Source of the DNA: Topomyia yanbarensis
Lineage: Eukaryota; Arthropoda; Insecta; Diptera; Culicidae
Assembly (NCBI RefSeq): GCF_030247195.1
Contig: NC_080671.1
Span: forward strand, 411,566,044 to 411,630,043
Direction of reading: 5' to 3'
Length of the DNA: 64,000 nucleotides
The notes beneath the pieces were generated by a model. It had not been told where the DNA came from. It saw only the letters and a list, made by a program, of their open reading frames with translations, and made no database searches. Position numbers and translations under genes: made by a program. Below, piece by piece: positions 12,195 to 22,908 of the stretch; the first letter of the stretch is position 1, and each line of letters begins with the position of its first letter.

Positions 12195-13949
12195 TTTTTT
12201 ATTCATTTCGTTTATTTGATAGGCACAAATGCGTTAGCTTGGCGGTGCCAAATGCTTATGTTTTTACATTTTGGATATCTTAAAACTAGGAGGTTACAAT
12301 GTTGAAATATTTTTTTTTACAAAGGAAAAAAAAAGTTTACAGCTATCTTAAGACTAGAAATAAGATTCAATATACAAGAGAGGGCCAAAAGATTTTTTTA
12401 TGAAAAAATTTAAAACAAGGAATTCACTTTGATATACAAGAGGGGGAGTAATAGTATTTTACGAAATATTTTACGGTTATCTTAAAACTAACAATATAGT
12501 TTAGTACACAAAAGGGGGAACAAATATCTATGAGAAACTTCACAGAAATCTTAAAACTAGGGATTCAATTCTATTTACAAGATGGAGGACAAGAGTTTCA
12601 ATAAAGAGTAAAAATTATAGCTATCTTAAAACTAGGAATACAGAATACTAATTTGAATTTTTTAACTAAAACTTATGCTTGGTCAAGATATTCACAGGGT
12701 GGCTTATTTCCGCATCAGTGTAGCAGCAGTTGTATCAAGGACAGGGGAGAGACAGGGAAAGAAGAGCAAAACATGCAACTTTCGCTCAAACGGGGGGGAG
12801 GGGGATCAGCGAAACAAATTTGCGCCTCAGTCTAGTAAGTCGTCGAGTACCGGATTGGCGGATGGTATGCTTCGGACCCGCGGGGAATCCTTCAAAAGTC
12901 ATCGGACCTCGAGTCGCTCTCGCTTCAGTTTCCTTCTATGCAGGCGTAGTGGTAAGGGCGACGGCGGTTACATAGTGGCACTCTGGAGCTGATCGGTTCC
13001 ACAAGGCAGGAGGAAACTCTAAAAACGAGAAATAAAAGAGAGGGGCTAAATTGGGATATTTATCGTTTTTATGAAGGTATAAATAAGAGACATATAGGGG
13101 AAATCACGAGTTGCCAGCATATCTCGGACTGGTACATTGGATGGTCTACCTCGGGCCCGAAGGGATTCCTTTAACTGAGACCTGGCGTCACAATACCCGG
13201 CGCATACCCAGACAACGTGTTCGATGTCGTGATAGCCCTCGTCTCAAGCGCACAGACTACTCTCCGCAAGCCCAATACGCCGCAAATGCGCATCCATGGT
13301 GTAGTGATTGGACATAAGTCGGGACATTACGCAAATAAAATCCCGACCCACATCCATCCCCCCGAACCAAGGCTTCGTTGATACCTTTGGGATAATCGAA
13401 TGTAGCCATCGTCCAAGTTCCCCGTTGCTCCACGAGGTTTGCCAACTGTTGAGCGTCCTCTGACGACAAATACTCAAAAATTCGTTGAAGCAGATTGGTC
13501 TTTCGTATATGTCACCATTTAATGCGCCCACCTTTGCTAATGAGTCGGCCTTTTCATTGCCCGGGATAGAACAATGAGAGGGGACCCAAACAAAGGTAAT
13601 CTGATAAGATTTTTCAGATAACGTACACAAGGACTCCTGTATCATCCCCAGAAAATACGGGAGTTGCTTTTTAGGCTTCACCGCACGAAGAGCCTCGATA
13701 GAGCTGAGGCTGTCCGAAACGATGAAGTAGTGATCTGTGGGCAGAGTGTCGATGATCCCAAGGGTGTACTGAATTGCAGCTAACTCTGCGACGTAAACTG
13801 AAGCAGGATCATTGAGCTTGAATGAAGCGGTGATAGTATTGTTGAAGATACCGAAGCCAGTGGACCCATCGAGATTTGATCCGTCAGTGTAAAACATTTT
13901 GTCGCAGTCGACTTCCCGGAATTTATTATAAAATATATTGGGGATCACA
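12195..13949 (-). mobile_element. I-clade non-LTR retrotransposon, copy 1, 5'-truncated
   Basis: Reverse complement of the 3' part of copy 2 (19,628-21,386) with very few differences. It begins at its 5' truncation point GTGATCCCC (13,949) and ends in an A tail read as a T run at 12,195-12,201. It contains the ORF2 RNase H region, the C-terminal zinc-knuckle region and the whole 3'UTR. The perfect 12-bp duplications on both sides show a single target-primed insertion into the Jockey-group ORF1. Severe 5' truncation is the usual outcome of incomplete reverse transcription. Confidence 0.93.
13244..13948 (-). pseudogene. ORF2 fragment: RNase H domain, copy 1
   Basis: An open frame of 234 codons without a natural start, because the element is truncated. 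It shows the RNase HI residues in order: D in YTDGSNLDGSTGFG, E in YVAELAAIQY, D in IVSDSLSSIEAL, and H and D in VPSHCSIPGNEKADSLAK. It stops at the TGA that replaces the first Cys codon of the C-terminal zinc knuckle, the same stop as in copy 2. It differs from copy 2 at a few residues (FLSICR against FFSICR, WFGGMD against WFRGMD). It cannot be expressed as an ORF2 protein. Confidence 0.9.
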
Positions 13950-13961
13950 ACCCAGACTCTT
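13950..13961. repeat. Target-site duplication of copy 1 (right)
   Basis: ACCCAGACTCTT, identical to 12,183-12,194. It marks the exact 5' truncation point of copy 1. Confidence 0.85.
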
Positions 13962-14263
13962 GCAAGAGCTCAAGGCTCAGGGGTTTACGAATGTTCGACG
14001 TATAACAAAAATGTTTGATGATAAAACGATCAATACACCACTGGTTATCCTGTCCTTCTCTAGCTCCAATCTCCCGAAAAACGCGTTCATCGACTTGCTG
14101 GGTACTAGCATCCCCCGGACTATTCATTGCCGAAGATGCGCTTCAAGTGCGGTCGCGCTGGGCACGGCTGCCGCTTCTGCTCCAATTCCGCCGCCTGTTT
14201 ATACTGCAGCCAACGACACGAGACATCAGAGAAAATCCCTACAGCAAACCTAGCCTCTGCATC
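13962..14263 (+). pseudogene. Jockey-group ORF1 relic, part 2 (RNA-binding and zinc knuckles)
   Basis: Two overlapping frames carry the protein. The first (13,960-14,130) reads LKAQGFTNVRRITK, then TPLVILSF and LPKNAFIDLLG, the RRM-like region common in Jockey-type ORF1. After a one-frame shift near 14,127, the second reads FKCGRAGHGCRFC, then ACLYCSQRHETSE, two zinc-knuckle-like units. The protein continues at 21,401 after copy 2. The frameshift plus two insertions make it dead. Confidence 0.7.
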
Positions 14264-14277
14264 AACTGCGGAAAAGT
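14264..14277. repeat. Target-site duplication of copy 2 (left)
   Basis: AACTGCGGAAAAGT, repeated exactly at 21,387-21,400. It lies within a zinc-knuckle codon series (CINCGK) of the Jockey-group ORF1. Confidence 0.88.
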
Positions 14278-14413
14278 CATACGTCTCCCAACCTTTGAAC
14301 GGAACGGATCGTTATATTTCACAGTGGTGTTCGGTGTGTAAATTTCAGTGATTCAAGGTCATCCTTTGTTCGTTCATTAGCTGCCATTCTGCTGGTGCCG
14401 GCAGTAAATCCAG

Positions 14414-15346
14414 TAGGGGAGAGAGGGTAACCGTGGATCAGCAGGAACAATGAAACATTCGCAATAAAATCACAATGCATGATCGCAATCGTCTAATTCC
14501 CTCATATTTCACAATTTCTAATGCTTTACACGTGTTGCTATATTTTGGAAGAGATCTGCTAACTCTATCTCTTTTAATGGATATTTGTTTGTTTTGTGAT
14601 AGCCAGAGTAAATTTGCAATGATAAACATTATTCCATCTTTATGAATTACCATTCATTGAATAAATGTTTAGTCTATTGCTATTTATAGCAAATTTTATG
14701 CTCAACATTTGCCGCGAACAAAGTTTTTTGGTAACTACTCATGGTTCTGTGTGATTTCACAATTTTCATGAATAGACCCATTGGGTAACTGTGAAACGAT
14801 AGCGTATGGGGAACAGTGATTTTTGTTTGTTTTTGTGGTCTGTCTCAAAATGTCAATGGGTTCCGATTTTCCACACTAAATACTACTCATATAGTGCAAA
14901 ATTAGTAAATTTGGCCAAATTTTGTAGAAATTGTCTCTTATTTCAGGATTGCAGCTAATATGCATATATGGTGGTTCGATGTTACGCGATGATATAGTGG
15001 ATTCTTTCGTAAACAAACGATTTTCGCCTCAATATAACTTTAATTCAAAGCGTTAGGATCATTCTTCGTCAAAACAAAAGAATAAAATTTATAAGTAGAA
15101 TATTTCACTATAGATGACATCGTGTTTCATAGTTCCTACCCATGGGGCACACTGATACATTTTACCACCAACTGTTTATTATCCAAAAAATGTTATTTCC
15201 CGTGAATTTTACCAGCTGGAAAAATATATGTATTAGTTAACAACATAGTGGCACTATGTATCACTTTTGATTACACAAATAACATGTATTATCATCAAAA
15301 TTAAATTGTAGAAAAAATGTGTTTCATTGTTACCCTCTCTCCCCTA
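14414..15346. mobile_element. TA-flanked TIR element (MITE) nested in the copy-2 5'UTR
   Basis: TA then GGGGAGAGAGGGTAAC at the left (14,414-14,431) and its exact inverted copy followed by TA at the right (15,329-15,346). It is 933 bp, AT-rich, with no transposase frame. The words CATGGGG and CCCATGGGG occur inside, as in other mosquito MITEs. Copy 3 of the same retrotransposon lacks the insert at the equivalent place (about 31,607), which gives an empty site. TA duplication suggests Tc1/mariner mobilisation. Confidence 0.8.
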
Positions 15347-15510
15347 CATTGTTTTCGCTGGTGCGGAACAATCGACGTTGTTTGCAGATAAGTTTTGCTT
15401 TATTTTTTTTTCCTCGTTTGCTTTCTTTCCTTTTCCTTACTTTTACTCTACCTTGTAATCAAATAATAAGACACATTCCCGTTTATATAACGCTCTGCCC
15501 TCGTGCTTAA
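15347..15510 (+). promoter_or_regulatory. 5'UTR of the I-clade element adjacent to ORF1
   Basis: It begins CATTGTTTTCGCTGGTGCGG, then a pyrimidine-rich stretch, and ends CTCGTGCTTAA just before the ORF1 start. It is conserved at 31,610-31,770. Non-LTR elements of this type usually carry an internal promoter in the 5'UTR; no specific promoter motif can be proved here. Confidence 0.55.
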
Positions 15511-16848
15511 ATGGCCGAGGGCGAAATACCATCTGATGTAATCATGGAAGTCCCTGATCCCCCTAATACTCGCATTGCTCCCCGTATAAAGCAGTACCCA
15601 GAAGGTTCCTCTGGGCCATGGGTGGTATATTTTCGGACCGGAGAGAAACCGGTTAATATATTAAAACTTTCTCGAGATCTGACTGCTAATTACCCGGCCG
15701 TAACTCAGATAACACGTGTTCGGGCAAACAAGATACGTGTTCTAGTGAGTGATCTCGGCCAGGCAAACGCGATTGCTTGCTGTGAGCGCTTTACGCGGGA
15801 ATTTAAAGCGTACGTGCCTTGTGTGGCCTGTGAAATCGATGGGGTAGTGTCCGAACCGGGCCTGAAATGCGAAGAACTGTTGGAGCACGGGGTTGGCTGC
15901 TTTAAGGACCCCTCTCTTGAACAGATTAAGATCTTAGAATGCAAACAATTGTATACCGCAAACACCGAGGGAGGTAAGACTACCTACTCTCTATCAGGCT
16001 CGCTTCGGGTGACATTCGCCGGGTCCTCTCTTCCCAACTACATCCTCCTTGACAGGGTTCGCCTACCAGTTCGCCTGTTTGTACCGCGGGTCATGAGCTG
16101 CAGCAATTGCAAGCAGTTGGGCCACACAGCCACATATTGTGGAAATAAGAAACGATGCGGCAAATGCGAAGGAGAGCATGAGGATGACTCTTGCGACAAA
16201 GAAACTGAAAAGTGTATTTGCTGCGGGGGCCCTTCACATGCTCTTAAATCATGCCCTGCGTACAAGCAGCGCGGGGATAAAATTAAGCGCTCCCTTAAGG
16301 AACGCTCAAGGCGTTCTTATGCAGAAATGCTAAAGAATGCTTCGCCATCTGTCCTGTCCGAAAATCCCTATGCTGGTTTGGCTAACGTTGAGCAAGAATC
16401 TGACGACCCACGAGAGGGAACATCTTTGGTTAACCCAGGGGAATCCAGGAAGAGGAGAAATCCAGCCTCCCCTACATTGCCTCGTAAGGGTGCCAAGGTG
16501 TCGTCCACTCAGAGTGCGCCATCTACAACCAATAAATCCAACGGAAGTGATGCACAAAAGCCGAAGCAATTTGCTCCAGGACTTGGAAATATTAATTCTA
16601 ACAAGGAGTACCCACCACTTCCAGGGACATCCAAAACCCCAAGTGTCCCCTTTTTTCAAACAGATACTCAGTCCAGTAGCGGACTAATGAAATTTTCTGA
16701 CATAGTGGACTTAATTTTCACAGCTTTCAATGTTACTGATCCTCTTAAAAGCCTTCTGATACGTTTTCTCCCTATAGTGCAAACATTTTTGAAGCAGTTG
16801 ACTACTAAATGGCCCCTCCTTGCAGCGATCGTATCCTTCGATGGCTAA
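15511..16848 (+). CDS. I-clade ORF1 protein (gag-like, RNA-binding), intact
   Basis: 445 codons, start context CTTAAATGGCC. ORF1 proteins of this class bind the element RNA and form cytoplasmic particles that accompany ORF2 protein to the nucleus. Three zinc knuckles are visible: C197-x2-C200-x4-H205-x4-C210, C216-x2-C219-x3-H223-x4-C228, and C235/C238 with H243 and C248. The N-terminal half contains PWVVYFRTGEKPVNILKLSR (about residues 31-50), a domain typical of I-element ORF1 in mosquitoes. A basic, Ser/Pro-rich linker follows the knuckles. The C-terminal 45 residues are hydrophobic and conserved in the relic at 34,133. The stop overlaps the ORF2 start. The frame is intact, so this is probably the youngest protein-coding part of the element. 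Confidence 0.9.
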   Translation: MAEGEIPSDVIMEVPDPPNTRIAPRIKQYPEGSSGPWVVYFRTGEKPVNILKLSRDLTANYPAVTQITRVRANKIRVLVSDLGQANAIACCERFTREFKAYVPCVACEIDGVVSEPGLKCEELLEHGVGCFKDPSLEQIKILECKQLYTANTEGGKTTYSLSGSLRVTFAGSSLPNYILLDRVRLPVRLFVPRVMSCSNCKQLGHTATYCGNKKRCGKCEGEHEDDSCDKETEKCICCGGPSHALKSCPAYKQRGDKIKRSLKERSRRSYAEMLKNASPSVLSENPYAGLANVEQESDDPREGTSLVNPGESRKRRNPASPTLPRKGAKVSSTQSAPSTTNKSNGSDAQKPKQFAPGLGNINSNKEYPPLPGTSKTPSVPFFQTDTQSSSGLMKFSDIVDLIFTAFNVTDPLKSLLIRFLPIVQTFLKQLTTKWPLLAAIVSFDG

Positions 16849-17500
16849 GTCATCGAACGAGGTCACCGATTCGATCACTGTTCTACAGTGGAACAGCAGA
16901 AGTATCCTCCCGAAAATCGATTCCTTTAAATTTTTACTAAATAGTTTAAAATGTGATGCTTTCGCATTATGTGAAACTTGGTTAACTTCCGATATAAATC
17001 TCAACTTCCACGACTTTAATATAATTCGTCTGGATCGAGAAAACCCCTATGGAGGAGTACTTTTGGGGATCAAAAAGTGCTATTCTTTCAACCGAATTAA
17101 CCTCCCTTCGACACCAGGAATTGAAATTGTCGCTTGTCAAGTTTTAATCAAAGGTAAAGACCTTTGCATTGCTTCCATCTACATTCCTCCTAGAGCCTCG
17201 GTAGGGCACCGAACGCTTTGTAATATCACGGAATCCTTACCGGCACCGCGGCTAGTTCTGGGAGACTTTAACTCGCACGGTACGGTATGGGGCTGTCTTC
17301 ATGATGATAATAGATCAACATTAATCCAAGATCTTTGCGATAATTTCAACATGACTATCTTAAACACGGGAGAAATGACGCGGATTCCTACACCACCAGC
17401 ACGCGCAAGCGCGTTGGATTTATCGCTTTGCTCGACATCGCTACAGTTAGATTGCATGTGGAAGGTGATCCCTGATCCCCACGGTAGCGATCATTTGTGA
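16841..17500 (+). pseudogene. ORF2 N-terminal part: apurinic-type endonuclease domain
   Basis: The ATG lies in ATGGCTAA, so ORF2 starts 5 bases before the ORF1 stop is reached, a layout suited to termination-reinitiation; an in-frame ATG 21 bases upstream is an alternative. The endonuclease nicks target DNA to prime reverse transcription. Visible catalytic residues are N18 (LQWNSRS), E45 (LCETWL), D142 and N144 (GDFNSHG), and S216-D217-H218 near the end. Right after the SDH motif, a 3-nt stretch seen in copy 3 is replaced by 7 nt containing TGATCAT. This creates a stop at 17,498 and shifts the frame. Confidence 0.85.
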
Positions 17501-20500
17501 TCATATCGTGATTTCAATTGCTAATGGTTCAAGACCATCGGAAACAATCAATGTCTCATATGACCTCACACGGAACATTGATTGGAAGAGTTACGCGACC
17601 GCGATATCCGTTAAAATCGAATCCACTCAAGAACTTCCTCCGGAGGAAGAGTACAGGTTTTTGGCTGGCTTGATTCTCGACAGTGCGAATCAAGCTCAGA
17701 CTAAACCAGTACCCAGCGCGAATACCCATGGACGGTCTCCCACCCTGTGGTGGGATAAAGAGTGCTCAGAGCTGTACGCGGAAAAGTCCACTGCATATAA
17801 GGCCTTCCGGGAAGACGGGTTACCCGCTAGCTATCAACAGTACGCGTCGTTAGAAAGGCGAATGAAGAGTCTAATGAAAGCCAAAAAACGTAGTTATTGG
17901 CGCCGGTTCGTCGACGGGTTAACGAGAGAAACAGCGATGAGCACTCTTTGGGGTACGGCTCGACGTATGCGTAACCGTAATAGTACCAACGAGAACGTGG
18001 AATATTCAAACCGTTGGATATTTGCTTTCGCCAAGAAGATCTGTCCGGACTCTGTCCCGGTACAGAAAACGTACCGCGCCGCGTCTCCTCACGATACCGC
18101 GAACGAAACACCGTTTTCGATGGTGGAGTTCTCACTTGCTCTCTTATCATGCAACAATAACGCCCCAGGGTTAGACAGAATCAAATTCAACTTGCTGAAG
18201 AATCTGCCTGACACTGCAAAAAGGCGCTTGTTGAATTTATTTAACAAGTTTCTTGAGGGTAACATTGTCCCTTACGAATGGAGGCAAGTGAAGGTCATCG
18301 CCATCCAAAAACCAGGAAAACCAGCCTCCGGCCACAACTCGTATCGGCCGATTGCAATGCTGTCCTGTATTCGGAAGTTATTCGAGAAAATGATCTTGTT
18401 TCGCCTCGACAATTGGGTTGAAGCAAATGGCTTACTGTCAGATACACAATTTGGCTTCCGCAAAGGCAAAGGGACGAACGATTGCCTTGCGTTGCTTTCT
18501 ACAGAAATCCAAATGGCCTATGCTAACAAAGAGCAGATGGCATCAGTCTTCTTGGATATTAAGGGGGCTTTTGACTCAGTTTCTATCAACATTCTGTCAG
18601 AGAAGCTGCACCAGCATGGTCTTTCACCAATTTTAAATAACTTTTTGCTAAACCTGTTGTCTGAAAAGCACATGCACTTTTCGCATGGCGATTTAACAAC
18701 ATCGCGATTTAGCTACATGGGTCTTCCCCAGGGCTCATGTCTAAGTCCCCTGCTCTACAATTTTTACGTGAATGACATTGACGATTGTCTTGCCAATTCA
18801 TGCACGCTAAGGCAACTTGCAGACGACGGGGTGGTCTCTGTTACAGGGCCCAAAGCTGCCGACTTGCAAGGACCATTACAAAATACCTTGGACAATTTGT
18901 CTGCTTGGGCTCTTCAGCTGGGTGTTGAGTTCTCCACGGAGAAAACTGAGTTGGTTGTTTTTTCTAGGAAGCGTGAGCCGGCGCAACTCCAGCTTTTATT
19001 AATGGGTGCAACGATCAACCAGGTTTTCACATTTAAATATCTCGGGGTCTGCTTCGACTCTAAAGGTACCTGGGGATGTCACATTAGGTATCTGAAACAG
19101 AAATGCCAACAAAGGATCAATTTTCTCCGAACAATAACTGGAACATGGTGGGGTGCTCACCCAGGAGACCTGATCAGGTTGTACCAAACAACGATATTGT
19201 CGGTGATGGAGTACGGGTGTTTCTGTTTCCGCTCCGCTGCGAACATACACTTCATCAAACTGGAGAAAATCCAGTATCGTTGCTTGCGCATTGCCTTGGG
19301 TTGCATGCACTCGACCCATACGATGAGTCTCGAAGTGCTGGCGGGCGTTCTTCCGCTAAAAAATCGATTTTGGGAACTCTCATATCGATTGCTCATCCGA
19401 TGCGACATTCTGAACCCGTTGGTGATTGAAAACTTCGAGAGGCTCGTCGAGCTAAATTCTCAAACCCGATTTATGGCCTTGTACTTCGACTACATGGCAC
19501 AGAGCATTAACCCTTCTTCATATACTCCCAACCGTGTTCGTTTCCTAGATACTTCTGATTCTACTGTATTCTTCGACACATCCATGAAGGAAGAGATTCG
19601 TGGAATCTCGGACCATATACGCCCGCAGGTGATCCCCAATATATTTTATAATAAATTCCGAGAAGTCGACTGCGACAAAATGTTTTACACTGACGGATCA
19701 AATCTCGATGGGTCCACTGGCTTCGGTATCTTCAACAATACTATCACCGCTTCATTCAAGCTCAATGATCCTGCTTCAGTTTACGTCGCAGAGTTAGCTG
19801 CAATTCAGTACACCCTTGGGATCATCGACACTCTGCCCACAGATCACTACTTCATCGTTTCGGACAGCCTCAGCTCTATCGAGGCTCTTCGTGCGGTGAA
19901 GCCTAAAAAGCAACTCCCGTATTTTCTGGGGATGATACAGGAGTCCTTGTGTACGTTATCTGAAAAATCTTATCAGATTACCTTTGTTTGGGTCCCCTCT
20001 CATTGTTCTATCCCGGGCAATGAAAAGGCCGACTCATTAGCAAAGGTGGGCGCATTAAATGGTGACATATACGAAAGACCAATCTGCTTCAACGAATTTT
20101 TTAGTATTTGTCGTCAGAGGACACTCAACAGTTGGCAAACCTCGTGGAGCAATGGTGAACTTGGACGATGGCTACATTCGATTATCCCAAAGGTATCAAC
20201 GAAGCCTTGGTTCAGGGGGATGGATGTGGGTCGGGATTTTATTTGCGTAATGTCCCGACTTATGTCCAATCACTACACCATGGATGCGCATTTGCGGCGT
20301 ATTGGGCTTGCGGAGAGTAGTCTGTGCGCTTGAGACGAGGGCTATCACGACATCGAACACGTTGTCTGGGTATGCGCCGGGTATTGTGACGCCAGGTCTC
20401 AGTTAAAGGAATCCCTTCGGGCCCGAGGTAGACCATCCAATGTACCAGTCCGAGATATGCTGGCAACTCGTGATTTCCCCTATATGTCTCTTATTTATAC

Positions 20501-20531
20501 CTTCATAAAAACGATAAATATCCCAATTTAG
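17501..20531 (+). pseudogene. ORF2 main part: reverse transcriptase, RNase H, zinc knuckle
   Basis: Open from 17,508 to 20,333 (941 codons), in a different frame from the endonuclease part. RT signatures: SYRPIAMLSCIRKLFEKMI, FRKGKGTNDCLALL, VFLDIKGAFDSV (catalytic Asp at 18,555), GLPQGSCLSPLLYNFYVND and LADDGVV (Asp pair at 18,822-18,827), then KYLGV. RNase H residues: D at 19,692, E at 19,791, D at 19,863, H at 20,001, D at 20,031. At 20,331 the codon that is TGT in copy 3 is TGA, cutting off the C-terminal C-x5-H-x4-C-type knuckle (in copy 3, CDEGYHDIEHVVWVC). The reading frame stays open behind it to the ancestral stop at 20,529. Confidence 0.88.
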
Positions 20532-21386
20532 CCCCTCTCTTTTATTTCTCGTTTTTAGAGTTTCCTCCTGCCTTGTGGAACCGATCAGCTCCAGAGTGCC
20601 ACTATGTAACCGCCGTCGCCCTTACCACTACGCCTGCATAGAAGGAAACTGAAGCGAGAGCGACTCGAGGTCCGATGACTTTTGAAGGATTCCCCGCGGG
20701 TCCGAAGAATACCATCCGCCAATCCGGTACTCGACGACTTACTAGACTGAGGCGCAAACTTGTTTCGCTGATCCCCCTCCCCCCCCCGTTTGAGCGAAAG
20801 TTGCAAGTTTTGCTCTTCTTTCCCTGTCTCTCCCCTGTCCTTGATACAACTGCTGCTACACTGATGCGGAAATAAGCCACCCTCTGAATATCTTGACCAA
20901 GCATAAGTTTTAGTTAAAAAATTCAAATTAGTATTCTGTATTCCTAGTTTTAAGATAGCTATAATTTTTACTCTTTATTGAAACTCTTGTCCTCCATCTT
21001 GTAAATAGAATTGAATCCCTAGTTTTAAAATTTCTGTGAAACTTCTCATAAATATTTGTTCCCCTTTTTGTGTACTAAACTATATTGTTAGTCTTAAGAT
21101 AACCGTAAAATATTTCGTAAAATACTATTACTCCCTCTCTTGTATATCAAAGTGAATCCCTTGTTTTAAATTTTTTCATAAAAAAATCTTTTGGCCCTCT
21201 CTTGTATATTGAATCTTATTTCTAGTCTTAAGATAGCTGTAAACTTTTTTTTTTCCTTTGTAAAAAAAATATTTCAACATTGTAACCTCCTAGTTTTAAG
21301 ATATCCAAAATGTAAAAACATAAGCATTTGGCACCGCCAAGCTAACGCATTTGTGCCTATCAAATAAACGAAATGAATAAAAAAAA

Positions 21387-21400
21387 AACTGCGGAAAAGT
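21387..21400. repeat. Target-site duplication of copy 2 (right)
   Basis: AACTGCGGAAAAGT, identical to 14,264-14,277, directly after the A tail. Confidence 0.88.
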
Positions 21401-22516
21401 ACGCTCGACTCACAGCAAGAAGTGCCCAAAATTTGTCGAGGAGGAACAGACCACCAAGATCAGAATCAACAAAAACTTGACCTTCTCTGAGACTAAGCTA
21501 AAGTAGCTTAACGGCAGCAAGGCTCCAGCTACGTCAACATTGTTGAAGGAACCACCAAGAATGACGAACGGGACACAGTAGTACCCCATCTACAAAAGGA
21601 GTTAGCAACACTATACAAAACTTTGATTGAAAATTACGTTAAAATCCATGCACTCAATTGGAGCATCAAAAAGTATACAATTTTACACATTCATTTGTGT
21701 AATATTACATGTCATTCATTTTAGAGCAATAAGCGTGTAAAAAATACATTAAAGTGCATTGGTTTTCTGTGTAGAGGAAAGCATGGCGTAAAAGAAAATC
21801 ATAGGTCGGACAATTAATTATCTAAAAGAGCGCTGTGCCAAACGAAAACAGCTGGCAGCGGCCACGACAGAAATAGCCAAACTACCTAATGCCGTCACCG
21901 AACTCTACCAAAAGCCGTCTGCCCAACTCTGGGAGAGCACTCCCTCTGACGATACTGTTCCTTGAAAGGGAAGTTCATCGAACCAGCCCCCGTTATCGTA
22001 GCCCCCGTTGGTCTATTAAATCAACGGGACTATAGTGGATCAATCCGCCAGAAAGCGAAAGATGCTAGGAAAACTAACGCTGAGAAACTTGGAAGCCCCA
22101 ACCCCAAAAGTACCCCCGACACAACACTGTTTTCGCTGGTCATGGACCCTTCCATGTCCTGGTGTCGCTCCAGCTCAACTGCATCAGTCAACACGCTATG
22201 TCATGAACCTCCACCGGACGTTGGCTACTCGATCCTCATTTCTGAAATAACCCAACAACACTCAACCCAGCAGATGAAACCAAACAAGCAACCGTCCCGC
22301 GTCGACCCTGATCGGGGACGTTCCGGGTTCGCCAGATGTACAGCTGGGTCCTGGCTTTACCCAGGTAAGTACCTCCAGATAAAATGCAACAGTCAACAAC
22401 TGACTGTCCCCAAATCTTTTCTGCCGATACCCGCCAAACGGAACTCCGCCGTCAACCATCGAAACACAAAACAACAATCCCTCGCCCGACCCGTTGCTTC
22501 GGCTAAGAGCAAATAA
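21401..22516 (+). pseudogene. Jockey-group ORF1 relic, part 3
   Basis: Continues the interrupted zinc knuckle: CGK before the insertion joins HSKKCPKFVEEEQ after it. A second piece at 22,035-22,120 reads SARKRKMLGK, then APTPKVPP, a basic and Pro-rich C-terminal region usual for Jockey-type ORF1. A frame of 184 codons (21,962-22,516) overlaps it but has no domain. An AT-rich insert of about 150 bases around 21,630-21,780, with short direct repeats, separates the two pieces. Multiple frameshifts. Confidence 0.5.
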
Positions 22517-22908
22517 TCAACCTCATACCGAAAAACTGACTCCCAATCGACTGGACCGCAACCACATCAACCAACGGCTCCGCAATCTAAACCCTGTCGC
22601 CAGTTACTCCTGGCACCCAGTTCGATTTCGCTTCAAGAGCAGCGACACGAACTCCGAAAAACGCTACAACCACACCGCATCTACAGAATTCGTACACTCG
22701 AAATCACAATGGGACCGCAACAAAACCTGCACACCGTACTTGAAAAAAGTCCTTTCTCCGCATTCGGGAAGTACCGGAGAAATCCGACGGTACAAAAGCA
22801 GCCGCACTAAGGTCAAATCTCAAAGTATACGAATAATTATAATCCATCAGATCCAAAAATGCTTACAACAAAACCTGATCTACGTGCAGTAAAACGGAGT
22901 CCTTCACC

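Larger units (their letters stand above)
14278..21386 (+). mobile_element. I-clade non-LTR retrotransposon, copy 2, near full length
   Basis: A 7.1-kb element (6.2 kb without the nested MITE). In order it has a 5'UTR (14,278-15,510, interrupted by a MITE), ORF1, an ORF1/ORF2 overlap, ORF2 with endonuclease, reverse transcriptase, RNase H and a C-terminal zinc knuckle, a 3'UTR of about 850 bases and a short A tail. The 14-bp duplications on both sides define it. RNase H after the RT, three ORF1 zinc knuckles and the duplication length fit the I clade; R1 or LOA are less likely. Two lesions in ORF2 (frameshift near 17,497, TGA at 20,331) make this copy non-autonomous. Confidence 0.92.

Noticed and set aside
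15705..16659. Minus-strand open frames across ORF1
   Set aside because: These are antisense shadows of a clearly coding ORF1 with zinc knuckles.
21962..22516. 184-codon open frame as a separate gene
   Set aside because: It overlaps the frame with recognisable ORF1 C-terminal character (SARKRKMLGK) and lies inside the Jockey-group relic.
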